A stretch of 64,000 nucleotides of DNA from Bradyrhizobium jicamae (GTDB lineage Bacteria > Pseudomonadota > Alphaproteobacteria > Rhizobiales > Xanthobacteraceae), in contig NZ_JAFCJX010000003.1 in the NCBI RefSeq assembly GCF_018130695.1, positions 124,001-188,000 of the forward strand. The letters are read 5' to 3'. A program made the position numbers and the translations under genes. The number at the start of each line of letters is the position of its first letter. Position 1 is the first letter of the stretch. The notes beneath the pieces are model-generated. The model was not told the origin of the DNA and searched no databases. It saw nothing but the letters and a program-made list of their open reading frames with translations. Positions 51,522 to 60,298 of this stretch are shown piece by piece.

Positions 51522-53666
51522 ATGCCCATCTATACAATTCAGCTTCCCGATGGCCGACACCTTGACGCGGAAGCCGAAGACGAAAACAGCGCTCTCGCAG
51601 GCGCTCAAGATTGGTACGCCGCCAACGTCACCAACAAGACCGACACTTCGATAACCGGGGCGCTCGCTCAGGGTGCCTCAGACCTCGTGAGAGGCGTAGG
51701 CAAGACCGTGAAGGAGTATGTAGCTCCCGACGCTGGAAAGAGCATTGAGGCCGCTGGAGCCTCCCTCGCTGGCCCTCGCTACAAGTCCGCCATGGAGCAA
51801 TTCAGCCAGCCAGAAGACGGTGCTGATAATCACGTCCTGGGCCGCGACTGGAGCAAGCTCCCTCGTGTGTTGGTCGAGCAAGCTCCCGGCGTGCTGACGG
51901 ACCTCGCGGTTTCAAGGCTGATGAAGCGCCTTGGCCCCGTTGGTCAGGTTGTTGGAGGCATGATGTCTCACGGTCTCCGCATTGCTGGCAACGAGGCGCA
52001 GAAGCGCGCCACCGCTCGCACGGGAGACGAGAGCGCCGAACCCACGTTAGAGGATAAGGCCGTTGGCGCTGGCTCCACGCTCGCTCAGGCAGCGCTCAAC
52101 CAGATTGCGGTCAACAAGGTCCTGAGCCCCGCCAAGGTAGGCGTGGGCGCGTCAGGGGTGACGCAGGCGGCACGAAACGCCCTGACTGCGGCTGCAACGG
52201 AAGGCGTGACCAACGCCGCTCAGGATGCCATCTCACAAGCCGCGTCAACCGTTGGCACGAAGTATGGCCTCGCTATTGACCCGCATTCGCTGGCCGATAG
52301 TGCTATCGTCGGCGGCGTAGGCGGTGGCGTTCTTGGTGCACCAAAGAGCGTGAAGGATGCTGCTTCTGCCGTGCGCTTCCGCGACATGGGTGGCGACCTC
52401 ACGCCCGCGAGCGCAGCCGCTGCGAACAGGATGGCGGAGAAGGCAGGCAGCGTTGAAGCGCTTCAAAGCCCCTCGAAAGCCTTCCATGCGGTGACCGACA
52501 CACATACGGACGTGATGCGCGAACTCTCACAGGCCACGACTGCGTTGCGAAAGCTCGCCCCGTTGCCGGTGGAGGCTGACAACGCGCTGGCGAGAGCAAC
52601 GAAAGGCAACGACCTCACCGATGGAGACTTGGCTGCAATCGAAGCCCTCGACGGCGGAGAGAGCGTGAAGGATCTAGCCAAGCAAGCCGTGGCGCTCGCT
52701 CGCTTGAAGAGCACGGGCAGCTATGACCCTGCCGGTGAGCGCTTCAGCGGTGGCGTTGCTGAGACCGCTCGCAAGTTCGTCAAGAACAACCCCTTGCTGT
52801 CAGGTGGAGCCTATACGGGCGGCAACGCCTTGTTGGCTGGCGTGGACGGCTTGACCAACGCGCTTGGTAGTCACGCATTGCCTGCAATCGGCGCCTACAT
52901 AGGCACGAGGGCCGTGGAGCGTGCTCTTGGCGTCACCGCGCCAGCACGGACCTTCGCGGAGAAGTTCACAAACCCTGACGTTCCTGTCCGCACTGCGCCG
53001 CCTCTTGCGCGACCGCAGAGCCCTACAGGCCCGAAGGTCTCCCCACCGTCACTCAGCCCGCCCCAGCCCTGGGGGCCGATTCCTGAAGCACCACAGCCCT
53101 TCAAGCCTGACGTTGTGGAGCCGGGCTTGAGGAAGCTCGTTGACAAGCTGGAGCGCACCAAGCGGCAAGAGGTCTCACGAGACGTGATGCCCCTTCTTCG
53201 TCAGTTGGCCGCTCAGGGGAAGCTTGTGGGCAATGAAACCTCGGAGCCAACAAGCCGTACCGCCTCATCTCAGCAACACGCCAGTGGGGACACCGCACCC
53301 GAAAGCCAAGCATCACCCTATGCAGGGCTGACGGATGCTGAGGTCCGCACCAAGGCCGTCCAAGACGCTGTTGAGGCGGGGGTCATTCCCGACCTAGCAG
53401 CCGCTCGTGAGCGGTACGGCCAAGGCGTACAGCGCAAGCGTGACACCATCCGCGAAGCGGTTCACAAAGCCGCCAATAGCGATGGCTACACGGATGCTGA
53501 CGTTGAGGCGTTCCAGCCGTTCCTCAGGCGGCTCGTGGTGGCACGAACGCGGGAGGAGGCTAACACGGTGATTAGTGAGGCTGCTGCTCACGTCTCCTCT
53601 AAGGCTCGTCAGGCCCTCATGAGGCACGTAGGTGGCGAGTTCATCAATCGGACTTGGAAGAAGTGA
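51522..53666 (+). CDS. Large phage-like structural or membrane-active protein
   Basis: A 714-residue protein of unknown function. The start MPIYTIQLPDGRHLDAEAED is of the kind found at the beginning of phage virion proteins. Ala/Gly-rich stretches (SAIVGGVGGGVLGAP, LPAIGAYIGTRAVERALG) could insert in a membrane. A Pro-rich linker (about 500-530) and a helical C-terminus (TDAEVRTKAVQDAVEAGVIP) follow. Size is close to podovirus internal virion (ejection) proteins, but that is only an analogy. Confidence 0.5.
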   Translation: MPIYTIQLPDGRHLDAEAEDENSALAGAQDWYAANVTNKTDTSITGALAQGASDLVRGVGKTVKEYVAPDAGKSIEAAGASLAGPRYKSAMEQFSQPEDGADNHVLGRDWSKLPRVLVEQAPGVLTDLAVSRLMKRLGPVGQVVGGMMSHGLRIAGNEAQKRATARTGDESAEPTLEDKAVGAGSTLAQAALNQIAVNKVLSPAKVGVGASGVTQAARNALTAAATEGVTNAAQDAISQAASTVGTKYGLAIDPHSLADSAIVGGVGGGVLGAPKSVKDAASAVRFRDMGGDLTPASAAAANRMAEKAGSVEALQSPSKAFHAVTDTHTDVMRELSQATTALRKLAPLPVEADNALARATKGNDLTDGDLAAIEALDGGESVKDLAKQAVALARLKSTGSYDPAGERFSGGVAETARKFVKNNPLLSGGAYTGGNALLAGVDGLTNALGSHALPAIGAYIGTRAVERALGVTAPARTFAEKFTNPDVPVRTAPPLARPQSPTGPKVSPPSLSPPQPWGPIPEAPQPFKPDVVEPGLRKLVDKLERTKRQEVSRDVMPLLRQLAAQGKLVGNETSEPTSRTASSQQHASGDTAPESQASPYAGLTDAEVRTKAVQDAVEAGVIPDLAAARERYGQGVQRKRDTIREAVHKAANSDGYTDADVEAFQPFLRRLVVARTREEANTVISEAAAHVSSKARQALMRHVGGEFINRTWKK

Positions 53667-54125
53667 CCTCTCACCGCGTTCCAAGCGTGGCGCGATAGTT
53701 ACACGGCCCTAGAGGGCTCTCAGGAATCCACTGAGGGGCATGAGCGCTGAGCCGCCCTTCGTGCGCGGTAAGGCGTAAAGCCTCTCTATGGATTCCCTAG
53801 CGGCTCTCAGCGGCCTTCTGGCTGAGTTCTAACAACGACCGTCAAAGCGCGACCTGGGCACCCACAATGCACAGGCGATGTCTAAGCCCTTGGCGTGATT
53901 CCTAAATAGGCAAACTAAAACTACCTCTTCAAGTCACTCCTGCCGCTTCACGGCCTCAAAGCTCGTGAGGCACCATCCTTATTCACCCCCCGAAACCTCC
54001 TAAGAAAGCTTTTCTTCTTCTCCTTCTTAGGGGGTTCTAGGGGTGCATTCCCGGCTCTGTTCGCACCGCTGCCGGTGCTCCTGAACGATAGGGCCAACCT
54101 CCCCTCAAACCTTCAAAGTTCCCCA
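53667..54125. other. Intergenic region upstream of the helicase gene
   Basis: About 460 bp without a convincing gene. It contains short GGAATCC/GGATTCC-type motifs near 53730 and 53790 and a strong hairpin at 53994-54036. Candidate promoter or replication region of the element. Confidence 0.45.
53994..54036. promoter_or_regulatory. Long stem-loop (13-bp stem)
   Basis: AACCTCCTAAGAA (53994-54006) pairs with TTCTTAGGGGGTT (54024-54036) with only one wobble position, across a 17-nt pyrimidine-rich loop. No T-run follows. It lies about 90 bp before the helicase start. Confidence 0.6.
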
Positions 54126-56072
54126 ATGCAACATCCCATCGGATTGCACGCGCTTCCGCTCGTGCCGCCGCAAGCCTTCTCAAGCCGCATGAAGCAGCAC
54201 TGGACCTCCTCGCTAGGTCTGTGTGCCTCAGCGCCGTTGGAGAGGCTTTGGACCATCATGGCCAAGACGTTCAACGAAGCCATCACTGACAGTGCCAATG
54301 GCGTGCAGCCTCCCTGGCGCATCCTCCAGCCTCCTACGGGTTCCGGAAAGACACGAGGAGCCTGCCTGTTTGTCGCAATGCAGGCAGAGTTGAACGCAGC
54401 GAGCGCCGCTCCTGTTGGCAGCATCATCGTAACACGCCTCATTGATGAAGCAGGTGCACTCGTTAGTGAAATCAATGACCATGCTGGACGTGAGGTCGCG
54501 ATAGCGCACCACTCGCGTGCTCCGAAGTCCGCTGAGGTGCTTCAGCAGTACGACACCTTGGTGATTACACACCAAGCGTGCGTGAACGCAGCGGCCAGCC
54601 TCAACGCCTCACGAGGGACGGCCTTTGAGCGCTTGAGCCGCTGGAGGGGCGGAGAGCGCCTTCTGACCATCATTGACGAGGCTCTAGCCAACGTCGTGGA
54701 TGACGTGAAGGTCACGGCCGATGATATCGCTGAAGTGCAGCGGTACATCACCAATGACCTCAACAAGTCATTTCCAACCGAGTGCACCGCTCTCCGGCTG
54801 CTCGGGCTGGCACTGGCGAATTACGAGGCTCATGACGGCGGGGCTTCGGTCTTCCTGCCTGACGCCATCAACGCTGCATATCCAGACGTGCCGCTTGTGA
54901 ACTTCCGTCCTCTCCGGGCTGCAATGAAGGGCACTCAGTATGACCGCCTGGGGGCTCACATGGAGGACACAGAGACACGACTGCGAATTGGACGGAAGGT
55001 TGATAGGACGCTGGAAGGCTGTCAGGCCCTCTTCGATCAGTGGTCATACTATGCGAAGAGCGGCGATGAGCATTCCTTCAACTCATCGTCCCTATCAGTG
55101 CCGTGGGGCGCTCCTGGCCCTGTGGTGCTCGACGCCACCGCACGAGCAGACTTCCTGTGGGACCTGTTCGAGGACAAGGCGCGTCTAGTGCCAACACCAA
55201 GCCATGTCCGTGACTACAGCAATGCGACGCTTCATGTTGCGCGATGCAGTGGCGTCGGCAAGCGGTCAATGGTCAAGAGCTTCAAGACGCGGTTCGCTCG
55301 TCTCGCGGCCGATCTGGAGAAGCGTTTGTCGCCTACCAGTTCGGTCTTCCTATGCACACACAAAGCCAACGCTCACATTGCCATGAGCGATGGCATGGGC
55401 TTCGAGAGGTTCGCTGTGGGCCACTGGAACGCGGTGGACGGTCGCAACGATTGGGCAGACTGCGACACAGCGGTGATATTTGGTCTGCCTTACCGAGACC
55501 AGATATGGGCAAACAACACCTTCTTTGCCGCGAAGGGCCTACAGACTGACGAATGGTTGCAGTCGCCAGTGTGGAAGGGGCACGCTGACGTGCGCCGCGT
55601 CATGCAGCAGCGTCAGCTTTCCGTGTCGATCATTCAGGCCATCAACCGTATCCGAGTGAGACGCGCTGTTGATGAGCACGGACGATGCCCTGAGGCCAAC
55701 ATCTACATCGTATTGCCGAAGGACGTTGACGGTGAGGCCATCCTGACCAACATCAAGGCCGATATGCCCGGCCTCAAGGTTGCAGACTGGCCCTTCGAGA
55801 TGGACGGGCCGAAGGTGAAGAGACCGCGCAAAGGCTCATCGCACGAAGCTCTGGTATCGTTCATGGAGGCCCGCTTGCCCGGCAGGACGCCGCTGTCCGT
55901 TATCAAGCGAGAGCTATCCTTAAGTGACACGGGTCTGAAGAAGCTGAGGGAGACCTTGGGGGACAAGGAGCACGCCACGACGAAGGCGTTGAGCGCTCTT
56001 GGTGTTGAGTACCTTGTCACGGGGAGAGGCAGAGGAAGACAGAGCTTCCTCGCCAAACATCAGCCCGCGTAG
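54126..56072 (+). CDS. SF2-type helicase/ATPase
   Basis: A 648-residue protein from ATG 54126 (a GTG at 54075 would add 17). Walker A is LQPPTGSGKTRGA, Walker B/motif II TIIDEAL (DEAx), and motif VI IIQAINRIRVRR fits the QxxxRxxR pattern. A C-terminal region (ALVSFMEARLPGRTPLSVIKRELSLSDTGLKKLRE) looks like a winged helix. Together with the ssDNA-binding protein it could replicate the excised element. No primase domain is visible. Confidence 0.65.
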   Translation: MQHPIGLHALPLVPPQAFSSRMKQHWTSSLGLCASAPLERLWTIMAKTFNEAITDSANGVQPPWRILQPPTGSGKTRGACLFVAMQAELNAASAAPVGSIIVTRLIDEAGALVSEINDHAGREVAIAHHSRAPKSAEVLQQYDTLVITHQACVNAAASLNASRGTAFERLSRWRGGERLLTIIDEALANVVDDVKVTADDIAEVQRYITNDLNKSFPTECTALRLLGLALANYEAHDGGASVFLPDAINAAYPDVPLVNFRPLRAAMKGTQYDRLGAHMEDTETRLRIGRKVDRTLEGCQALFDQWSYYAKSGDEHSFNSSSLSVPWGAPGPVVLDATARADFLWDLFEDKARLVPTPSHVRDYSNATLHVARCSGVGKRSMVKSFKTRFARLAADLEKRLSPTSSVFLCTHKANAHIAMSDGMGFERFAVGHWNAVDGRNDWADCDTAVIFGLPYRDQIWANNTFFAAKGLQTDEWLQSPVWKGHADVRRVMQQRQLSVSIIQAINRIRVRRAVDEHGRCPEANIYIVLPKDVDGEAILTNIKADMPGLKVADWPFEMDGPKVKRPRKGSSHEALVSFMEARLPGRTPLSVIKRELSLSDTGLKKLRETLGDKEHATTKALSALGVEYLVTGRGRGRQSFLAKHQPA

Positions 56073-56188
56073 AGGCTGAAGGATCAGACTTGCCGGTGCA
56101 GTTCCGAAAGGGCTCTGCATCGGTTCCTTTCGAGCGGAGCAAAGGCAGCACAGAACGGCGTGCGCTGCCCTCCGCCCTTGACAGCACC

Positions 56189-56473
56189 CTAACCGGCTGC
56201 GCTACGGCGCTTGCGGGGCTTTGAAGCCTTCTTGCCCTTCGGCCGCGCGATCTGCCTGCGGTAGGTGTTATGGACCTCGAAGAAAGGCACGCCAAAACGT
56301 TCCGCCATCTTCTCCAGCGAGCCGCCCACTTCGTTGGCGAGCGCGTCGAGGTCTTGGCTGAGCTTGCTGGCCGCCTGCATGAGCCCCAACAGGGTTGCGA
56401 GGTCTGCGAGTTGGCGCTTGTCAGCGCTCTGAACCGAGGTGGGTGACCTAGGTGGGTTGGGTTTTCTTGCCAT
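56189..56473 (-). CDS. Small basic protein at the right end of the element
   Basis: A 94-residue protein, ATG 56473 behind GGAG with 8-bp spacing. Residues 5-13 (PNPPRSPTS) are encoded by the right 24-bp repeat. A helical middle (LADLATLLGLMQAASKLSQDL) leads to a very basic tail (KGKKASKPRKRR). Position and charge would fit a recombination directionality factor or nucleoid-type protein, but no motif proves it. Confidence 0.5.
   Translation of the reverse strand: MARKPNPPRSPTSVQSADKRQLADLATLLGLMQAASKLSQDLDALANEVGGSLEKMAERFGVPFFEVHNTYRRQIARPKGKKASKPRKRRSAAG
56437..56460. repeat. 24-bp terminal repeat, right copy (probable integrase arm site)
   Basis: Identical and in the same orientation as 44364-44387. 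It lies within the start of the 94-residue gene, 57 bp from the right attachment repeat. Confidence 0.8.
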
Positions 56474-56517
56474 CTTGGAAGCTCCTGTTTTCATTGAAGA
56501 AACGGGCTTCCGAGTAT

Positions 56518-56537
56518 GCTGGCTGGGGAACCTGGAT
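56518..56537. repeat. Right attachment site repeat
   Basis: Twenty bases identical to 44279-44298; 18 of them are the 3' end of the tRNA-Gln gene. Integration here keeps the tRNA intact. Confidence 0.88.
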
Positions 56538-56593
56538 TCGAACCAAGACAAACAGAGTCAGAGTCTGTTGTGCTACCGTTACACCATTCCCCA
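56520..56593 (-). tRNA. tRNA-Gln (anticodon CTG)
   Basis: A 74-nt tRNA including an encoded CCA. The acceptor stem TGGGGAA / TTCCCCA, D-arm GTGT...GCAC, anticodon stem ACAGA / TCTGT with loop CTCTGAC, and T-arm CTTGG-TTCGAAT-CCAGG all pair. Its 3' end is the insertion target of the element. The 5' flank is chromosomal. Confidence 0.93.
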
Positions 56594-57120
56594 AGAATTG
56601 CTCAGTGATATCAAGGCGTTGTCGTGATATCTGGGCAATCTTTGCGGCGCGGCTGCTGACAAATCAGCGCCTCGCGCGAGTGCGGGTCCTTCTACTCGGT
56701 TGGTCCCTTGCTTGGCAAGCATTGATGGTGCGGGATTGGCGGCAAAAATGGGGCTTCCGTTGGCCGGAGTTGCCCTGGGCAGGGGAGTCAGGGCCTGGTT
56801 CGTTGCATGCTCGACGGGGCGGCACCGTTACGATTGGACGAGATGCCACGATCGACAATGGCGCGCTTGCCCTCACGCACAGTCATGCACCGGTCATTCT
56901 CCGACGATGCGGAATGTCGCGTCGCCCGTTCGCGCAAAACGTGCACGCCAATCGCATTCACGCAGCGACTTTAGTCGCAGTCTTTCGCTGTGCGCATGTG
57001 CTCGCCTTGCCGGTTCCGGGTCACCATGCAATGCTGGCACACCACAAAAACCAAGAGGGAGGCGGCGGCTTTGCCGGACGTGTCCCAACGGCGACAAGAC
57101 CGATCTGGGGAGACGTTCAT
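56594..57120. other. Intergenic region between tRNA-Gln and the liv operon
   Basis: About 527 bp. Two GTGATATC copies (56605-56612, 56624-56631) lie just upstream of the tRNA gene and may be part of its promoter. The remainder has no convincing gene and should hold the livK promoter; GGGGAGA precedes the livK start. Confidence 0.45.
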
Positions 57121-58374
57121 ATGAGCATGTCGAAGCTTGTCGGGCTGCTTTCCGCGGCCGCGATCATGATGGCGCTGGGCACCAGCGCTTTTGCCCAGCA
57201 GAAGACCGTCAAGATCGGCGCCGTCTTTCCGCTGACCGGCCAGGCCGCGAGCGCCGGCGTGCATGCAAAGGCGGCGATCGAGGTCGCGCTCGACATCATC
57301 AACAACGCGCATCCTGAACTGGGCAATTTCCCGCTGGCGAAGAATGCGGGGCTCGCCGGCCTCGGCGGCGCCAAGCTCGAGGTCGTCTTCGCCGACAACC
57401 AGGGGAGTCCGGCGACCGGGCAGAACCAGGCGCTGCGGCTGATCACGGAAGAGAAGGTGGTGGCGCTGACCGGCGCCTATCAGTCCGGCATCACGCTGAC
57501 GACCAGCGCGATCTCGGAGAAATATGGCATCCCCTTTGTCAACGGTGAGTCGGTCGCCGCGAACCTCACCGAGCGCGGCTTCAAATGGTTTTTCCGCACC
57601 ACGCCGATCGCGACCGATTTTGCCAAGGTCTATTATGACTTCCTGACCGAGATGAAGGCGTCGGGCGCCAAGACCGACCATATCGCGCTGGTGCATGACA
57701 CCACCGAATATGGCGCTTCCGTTGCCGCCACCATCACCTCGGCCTTCAAGGAGAAGGGCATCGCGATCGCGCAGGACGTCGCCTACACGACGAACGCGAC
57801 CGACGTGCAGAGCCAGGTGCTGCAGCTGAAGGAGAAGAAGCCCGACGTCGTGATCATGATCTCCTACACGTCGGATGCGATCCTGTTCGCCAAGACCATG
57901 CAGTCGCTCGACTACAAGCCGCCGATGCTGCTCGCCGACGATGCCGGCTATTCTGATCCGTCGTTCCTGAAAGCGGTCGGCAAGATCTCGATTGGCGCCT
58001 TCAACCGCTCGTCCTGGAGCGTCGGCGCGCCGGGATCTGCGACTGCCATTATCGCAAAACTCTACAAGGACAAGAGCGGCGACGAGATGGACGACACCGC
58101 AGCGCGCGAGATGCAGGGCTTCTTCGTGCTGGCCGATGCCATCGACCGCGCCGGCTCGACGGAGTCTGCCAAGATCCAGGCCGCGCTGAAGGCGACCGAC
58201 ATGAAACCCGAGCAGCTGATGATGGGCTACAAGGGCATCAAGTTCGACGACAAGGGCCAGAACATCCTGGCTTCCGGGCTGATCATCCAGCTGCAGGATG
58301 GCGAGAACTATGTCGCGGTGTTCCCGAAAGCGAATGCCGAGAAGGCGCCCGTGATGCCCTACAAGGGCTGGTGA
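57121..58374 (+). CDS. livK: Branched-chain amino acid ABC transporter substrate-binding protein
   Basis: A 417-residue periplasmic binding protein with a signal peptide (to about residue 25, SAFAQ). The family start KTVKIGAVFPLTGQAASAG and the block VVALTGAYQSGITL are clear. It is the first gene of a complete five-gene importer. Rhizobial members of the family also bind amides and aromatic acids, so leucine-type specificity is not certain. Confidence 0.9.
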   Translation: MSMSKLVGLLSAAAIMMALGTSAFAQQKTVKIGAVFPLTGQAASAGVHAKAAIEVALDIINNAHPELGNFPLAKNAGLAGLGGAKLEVVFADNQGSPATGQNQALRLITEEKVVALTGAYQSGITLTTSAISEKYGIPFVNGESVAANLTERGFKWFFRTTPIATDFAKVYYDFLTEMKASGAKTDHIALVHDTTEYGASVAATITSAFKEKGIAIAQDVAYTTNATDVQSQVLQLKEKKPDVVIMISYTSDAILFAKTMQSLDYKPPMLLADDAGYSDPSFLKAVGKISIGAFNRSSWSVGAPGSATAIIAKLYKDKSGDEMDDTAAREMQGFFVLADAIDRAGSTESAKIQAALKATDMKPEQLMMGYKGIKFDDKGQNILASGLIIQLQDGENYVAVFPKANAEKAPVMPYKGW

Positions 58375-58455
58375 TATCGTGTGGGGGCGGGCCGAAGGCC
58401 TCGCCCTCAATGGTTTGCCGTCAATGACGACAGCGCTTGATCGATAGTCGGCCCG

Positions 58456-59319
58456 ATGTCCTTTGTCCTCGTCCAGGTGATCGTCGGCGGCCTCCTGCTG
58501 GGCGCCGTCTACGCGCTGTTCTCCTCCGGCCTCACGCTGGTGTGGGGCATGATGAACGTGGTCAATTTCGCCCATGGCGATTTCGTCATGGTCGGCATGT
58601 ATGTCGCCTACGTCGTCTACACCTTGCTCGGCGGGGGGCCACTCGTTGGCGCGCCCTTGGCGACGCTGCTGCTCGCGACGCTCGGCATCGTCGTGTATTT
58701 CGGTCTGATCCGCGACATCATGAAGGGGCCGATGCTGGCGCAGATCCTCGGCACCTTCGGGCTGGCGCTGCTGTTGCGCTACTCCGTGTTCTGGTGGTTC
58801 GGCGCCAATTTCCTGTCGTTGCCGGAAAACCTGGTCGGCGGCACCTTCGACATTGGCGGCATCCGCATCCAGGCCTCGCGGCTGCTGGCCGGCGTGGTCG
58901 CGCTGCTGGTCACGCTCGGCCTGCATCTGCTGCTGACGCGCACGACCCTGGGCTCGCGGATGCTCGCGGTGGCGGAGGATTCGACCGCGGCGCAGCTGAT
59001 GGGCATCCGCCCCGACACTATGCAGGCGATCGCCTGGGCGATTGCGGCGGGTGCCACAGGACTCGCCGGCGCGCTGATCGCGACCTTCTTCTACGTGGTG
59101 CCGACGGTCGGCGAGACGCTCGGCATCGTCGCCTTTGTTACGGTCTCGCTCGGCGGCTTCGGCAGCGTGCCGGGCGCGCTGGTCGCGGGGCTGTTAATCG
59201 GCGTGATCGAGTCGCTGTCGGGCTATCTGATCGGCGCCGTCTACAAGGACATGGTGGTCTACGCGCTGTTCCTCGGCTTCCTCTGGTTCCGGCCGCAAGG
59301 ATTGATGGGGAAGTCCTGA
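58456..59319 (+). CDS. livH: Branched-chain amino acid ABC permease LivH
   Basis: A 287-residue permease with about eight helices. Family block SSGLTLVWGMMNVVNFAHGDFVMVG near residue 25 and the EAA-like loop GIRPDTMQAIAWAIAAG are present. It lies 81 bp after livK and 13 bp before livM. Confidence 0.92.
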   Translation: MSFVLVQVIVGGLLLGAVYALFSSGLTLVWGMMNVVNFAHGDFVMVGMYVAYVVYTLLGGGPLVGAPLATLLLATLGIVVYFGLIRDIMKGPMLAQILGTFGLALLLRYSVFWWFGANFLSLPENLVGGTFDIGGIRIQASRLLAGVVALLVTLGLHLLLTRTTLGSRMLAVAEDSTAAQLMGIRPDTMQAIAWAIAAGATGLAGALIATFFYVVPTVGETLGIVAFVTVSLGGFGSVPGALVAGLLIGVIESLSGYLIGAVYKDMVVYALFLGFLWFRPQGLMGKS

Positions 59320-59332
59320 TGGGCAAAACGTG

Positions 59333-60298
59333 ATGCGGCGTTATGTCTGGCTTCTGATCGCGCTGGCGCTGGTCATCGCTTATCCCTGGGTGTTCTCGAC
59401 GCCGTTCCAGCAGCGGCTCGGCGCGCTGGTCCTGCTCTATGCCATCGCGGCGTCGGCGTGGAACATCATCGGCGGCTACGCCGGGCAGGTCTCGGTCGGC
59501 CATGTCGTGTTCTTCGGCTGCGGCGCGTATGCCGCGATGGGCGCCTATGCGCATTACGGGCTGTCGCCGCTGGTCGGCATTCCCGCAGGCTTTGCCGCGA
59601 GCGTCGCCATTGCCGCGGTGATCGGCGTGCCGACGCTGCGGCTCGCCGGGCACTATTTCAGCATGGCGACGATCGCGGTCGCCGAGCTGGCGCGGCTGAT
59701 CGTCACCAACACCGACTATCTCGGCGCCGCCGTCGGCCTCAGCGGGCCGACCGTGCCGCGCAATGTGTTCGATCTCTCCTTCATCTCGGCGCTGCCGTAC
59801 TACTATCTCTTCCTCATCGTGCTCGCGATCACGCTCGTCATCACCTGGTGGATGGCGCGCAGCCGGATGGGATTCTATCTGCGCGCCATCAAGGATTCCG
59901 AGCGCGCGGCGCGTTCGCTCGGGGCGCCGGCGAGCCGCACCAAGCTCCATGCCTACATGCTGAGCGCCGGTCTCACGTCGGTGGCCGGCGCGCTCTATGC
60001 GATGATGTTCGGCTTCGTCGACCCCGAGTCCGGGCTCGGCATCCTGATCTCGGTGAAGATCCTGATCATGGCCGCGCTCGGCGGCGCCGGCCTGCTGTTC
60101 GGCCCGCTGGTGGGCGCTGCGATCCTGGTGCCACTGGAGGAGATCTCCAACGCCTGGCTCGGCGGCAAGGGGGCAGGGCTCACCTTCGTGGTCTATGGCG
60201 CGATCATCATGCTGATCGCGCGCTTCCAGCCCGGCGGCATCCTGGCGCTGGTTAACCGGCTTTTGTCGAAACGCAAGGGAGCGCCGCATGCTCCTTGA
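59333..60298 (+). CDS. livM: Branched-chain amino acid ABC permease LivM
   Basis: A 321-residue permease (ATG 59333; GTG 59330 is adjacent). The blocks WNIIGGYAGQVSVGHVVFFGCGAY and IKDSERAARSLGAPASRTKLHAY are family hallmarks. It overlaps livG by 11 bp. Confidence 0.92.
   Translation: MRRYVWLLIALALVIAYPWVFSTPFQQRLGALVLLYAIAASAWNIIGGYAGQVSVGHVVFFGCGAYAAMGAYAHYGLSPLVGIPAGFAASVAIAAVIGVPTLRLAGHYFSMATIAVAELARLIVTNTDYLGAAVGLSGPTVPRNVFDLSFISALPYYYLFLIVLAITLVITWWMARSRMGFYLRAIKDSERAARSLGAPASRTKLHAYMLSAGLTSVAGALYAMMFGFVDPESGLGILISVKILIMAALGGAGLLFGPLVGAAILVPLEEISNAWLGGKGAGLTFVVYGAIIMLIARFQPGGILALVNRLLSKRKGAPHAP

Larger units (their letters stand above)
44279..56537. mobile_element. 12.2-kb integrative element in tRNA-Gln(CTG)
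   Basis: The element is bounded by 20-bp direct repeats of the tRNA-Gln 3' end (44279-44298 and 56518-56537). The complete tRNA gene is at the right end. Inside each end is a 24-bp direct repeat (44364-44387, 56437-56460), 65 and 57 bp from the core, as expected for integrase arm sites. Cargo in order: tyrosine integrase, phage-type ssDNA-binding protein, RES toxin, Xre/ParS antitoxin, unknown protein, serine recombinase, small protein, IS1595-like zinc-ribbon protein, two related repeat-domain proteins, a 714-residue virion/membrane-like protein, a helicase, and a 94-residue protein. Base use is visibly less GC-rich than the flanks. No capsid, portal, terminase or conjugation gene is seen. 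Confidence 0.85.

Noticed and set aside
44279-56537. Complete prophage
   Set aside because: Integrase and replication-type proteins are present, but no portal, terminase, major capsid, tail or lysis gene could be recognised in 12.2 kb.
56971-58926. Open frame of about 650 codons on the minus strand
   Set aside because: Antisense to livK and livH; no domain or signal and no ribosome-binding site at a sensible start.
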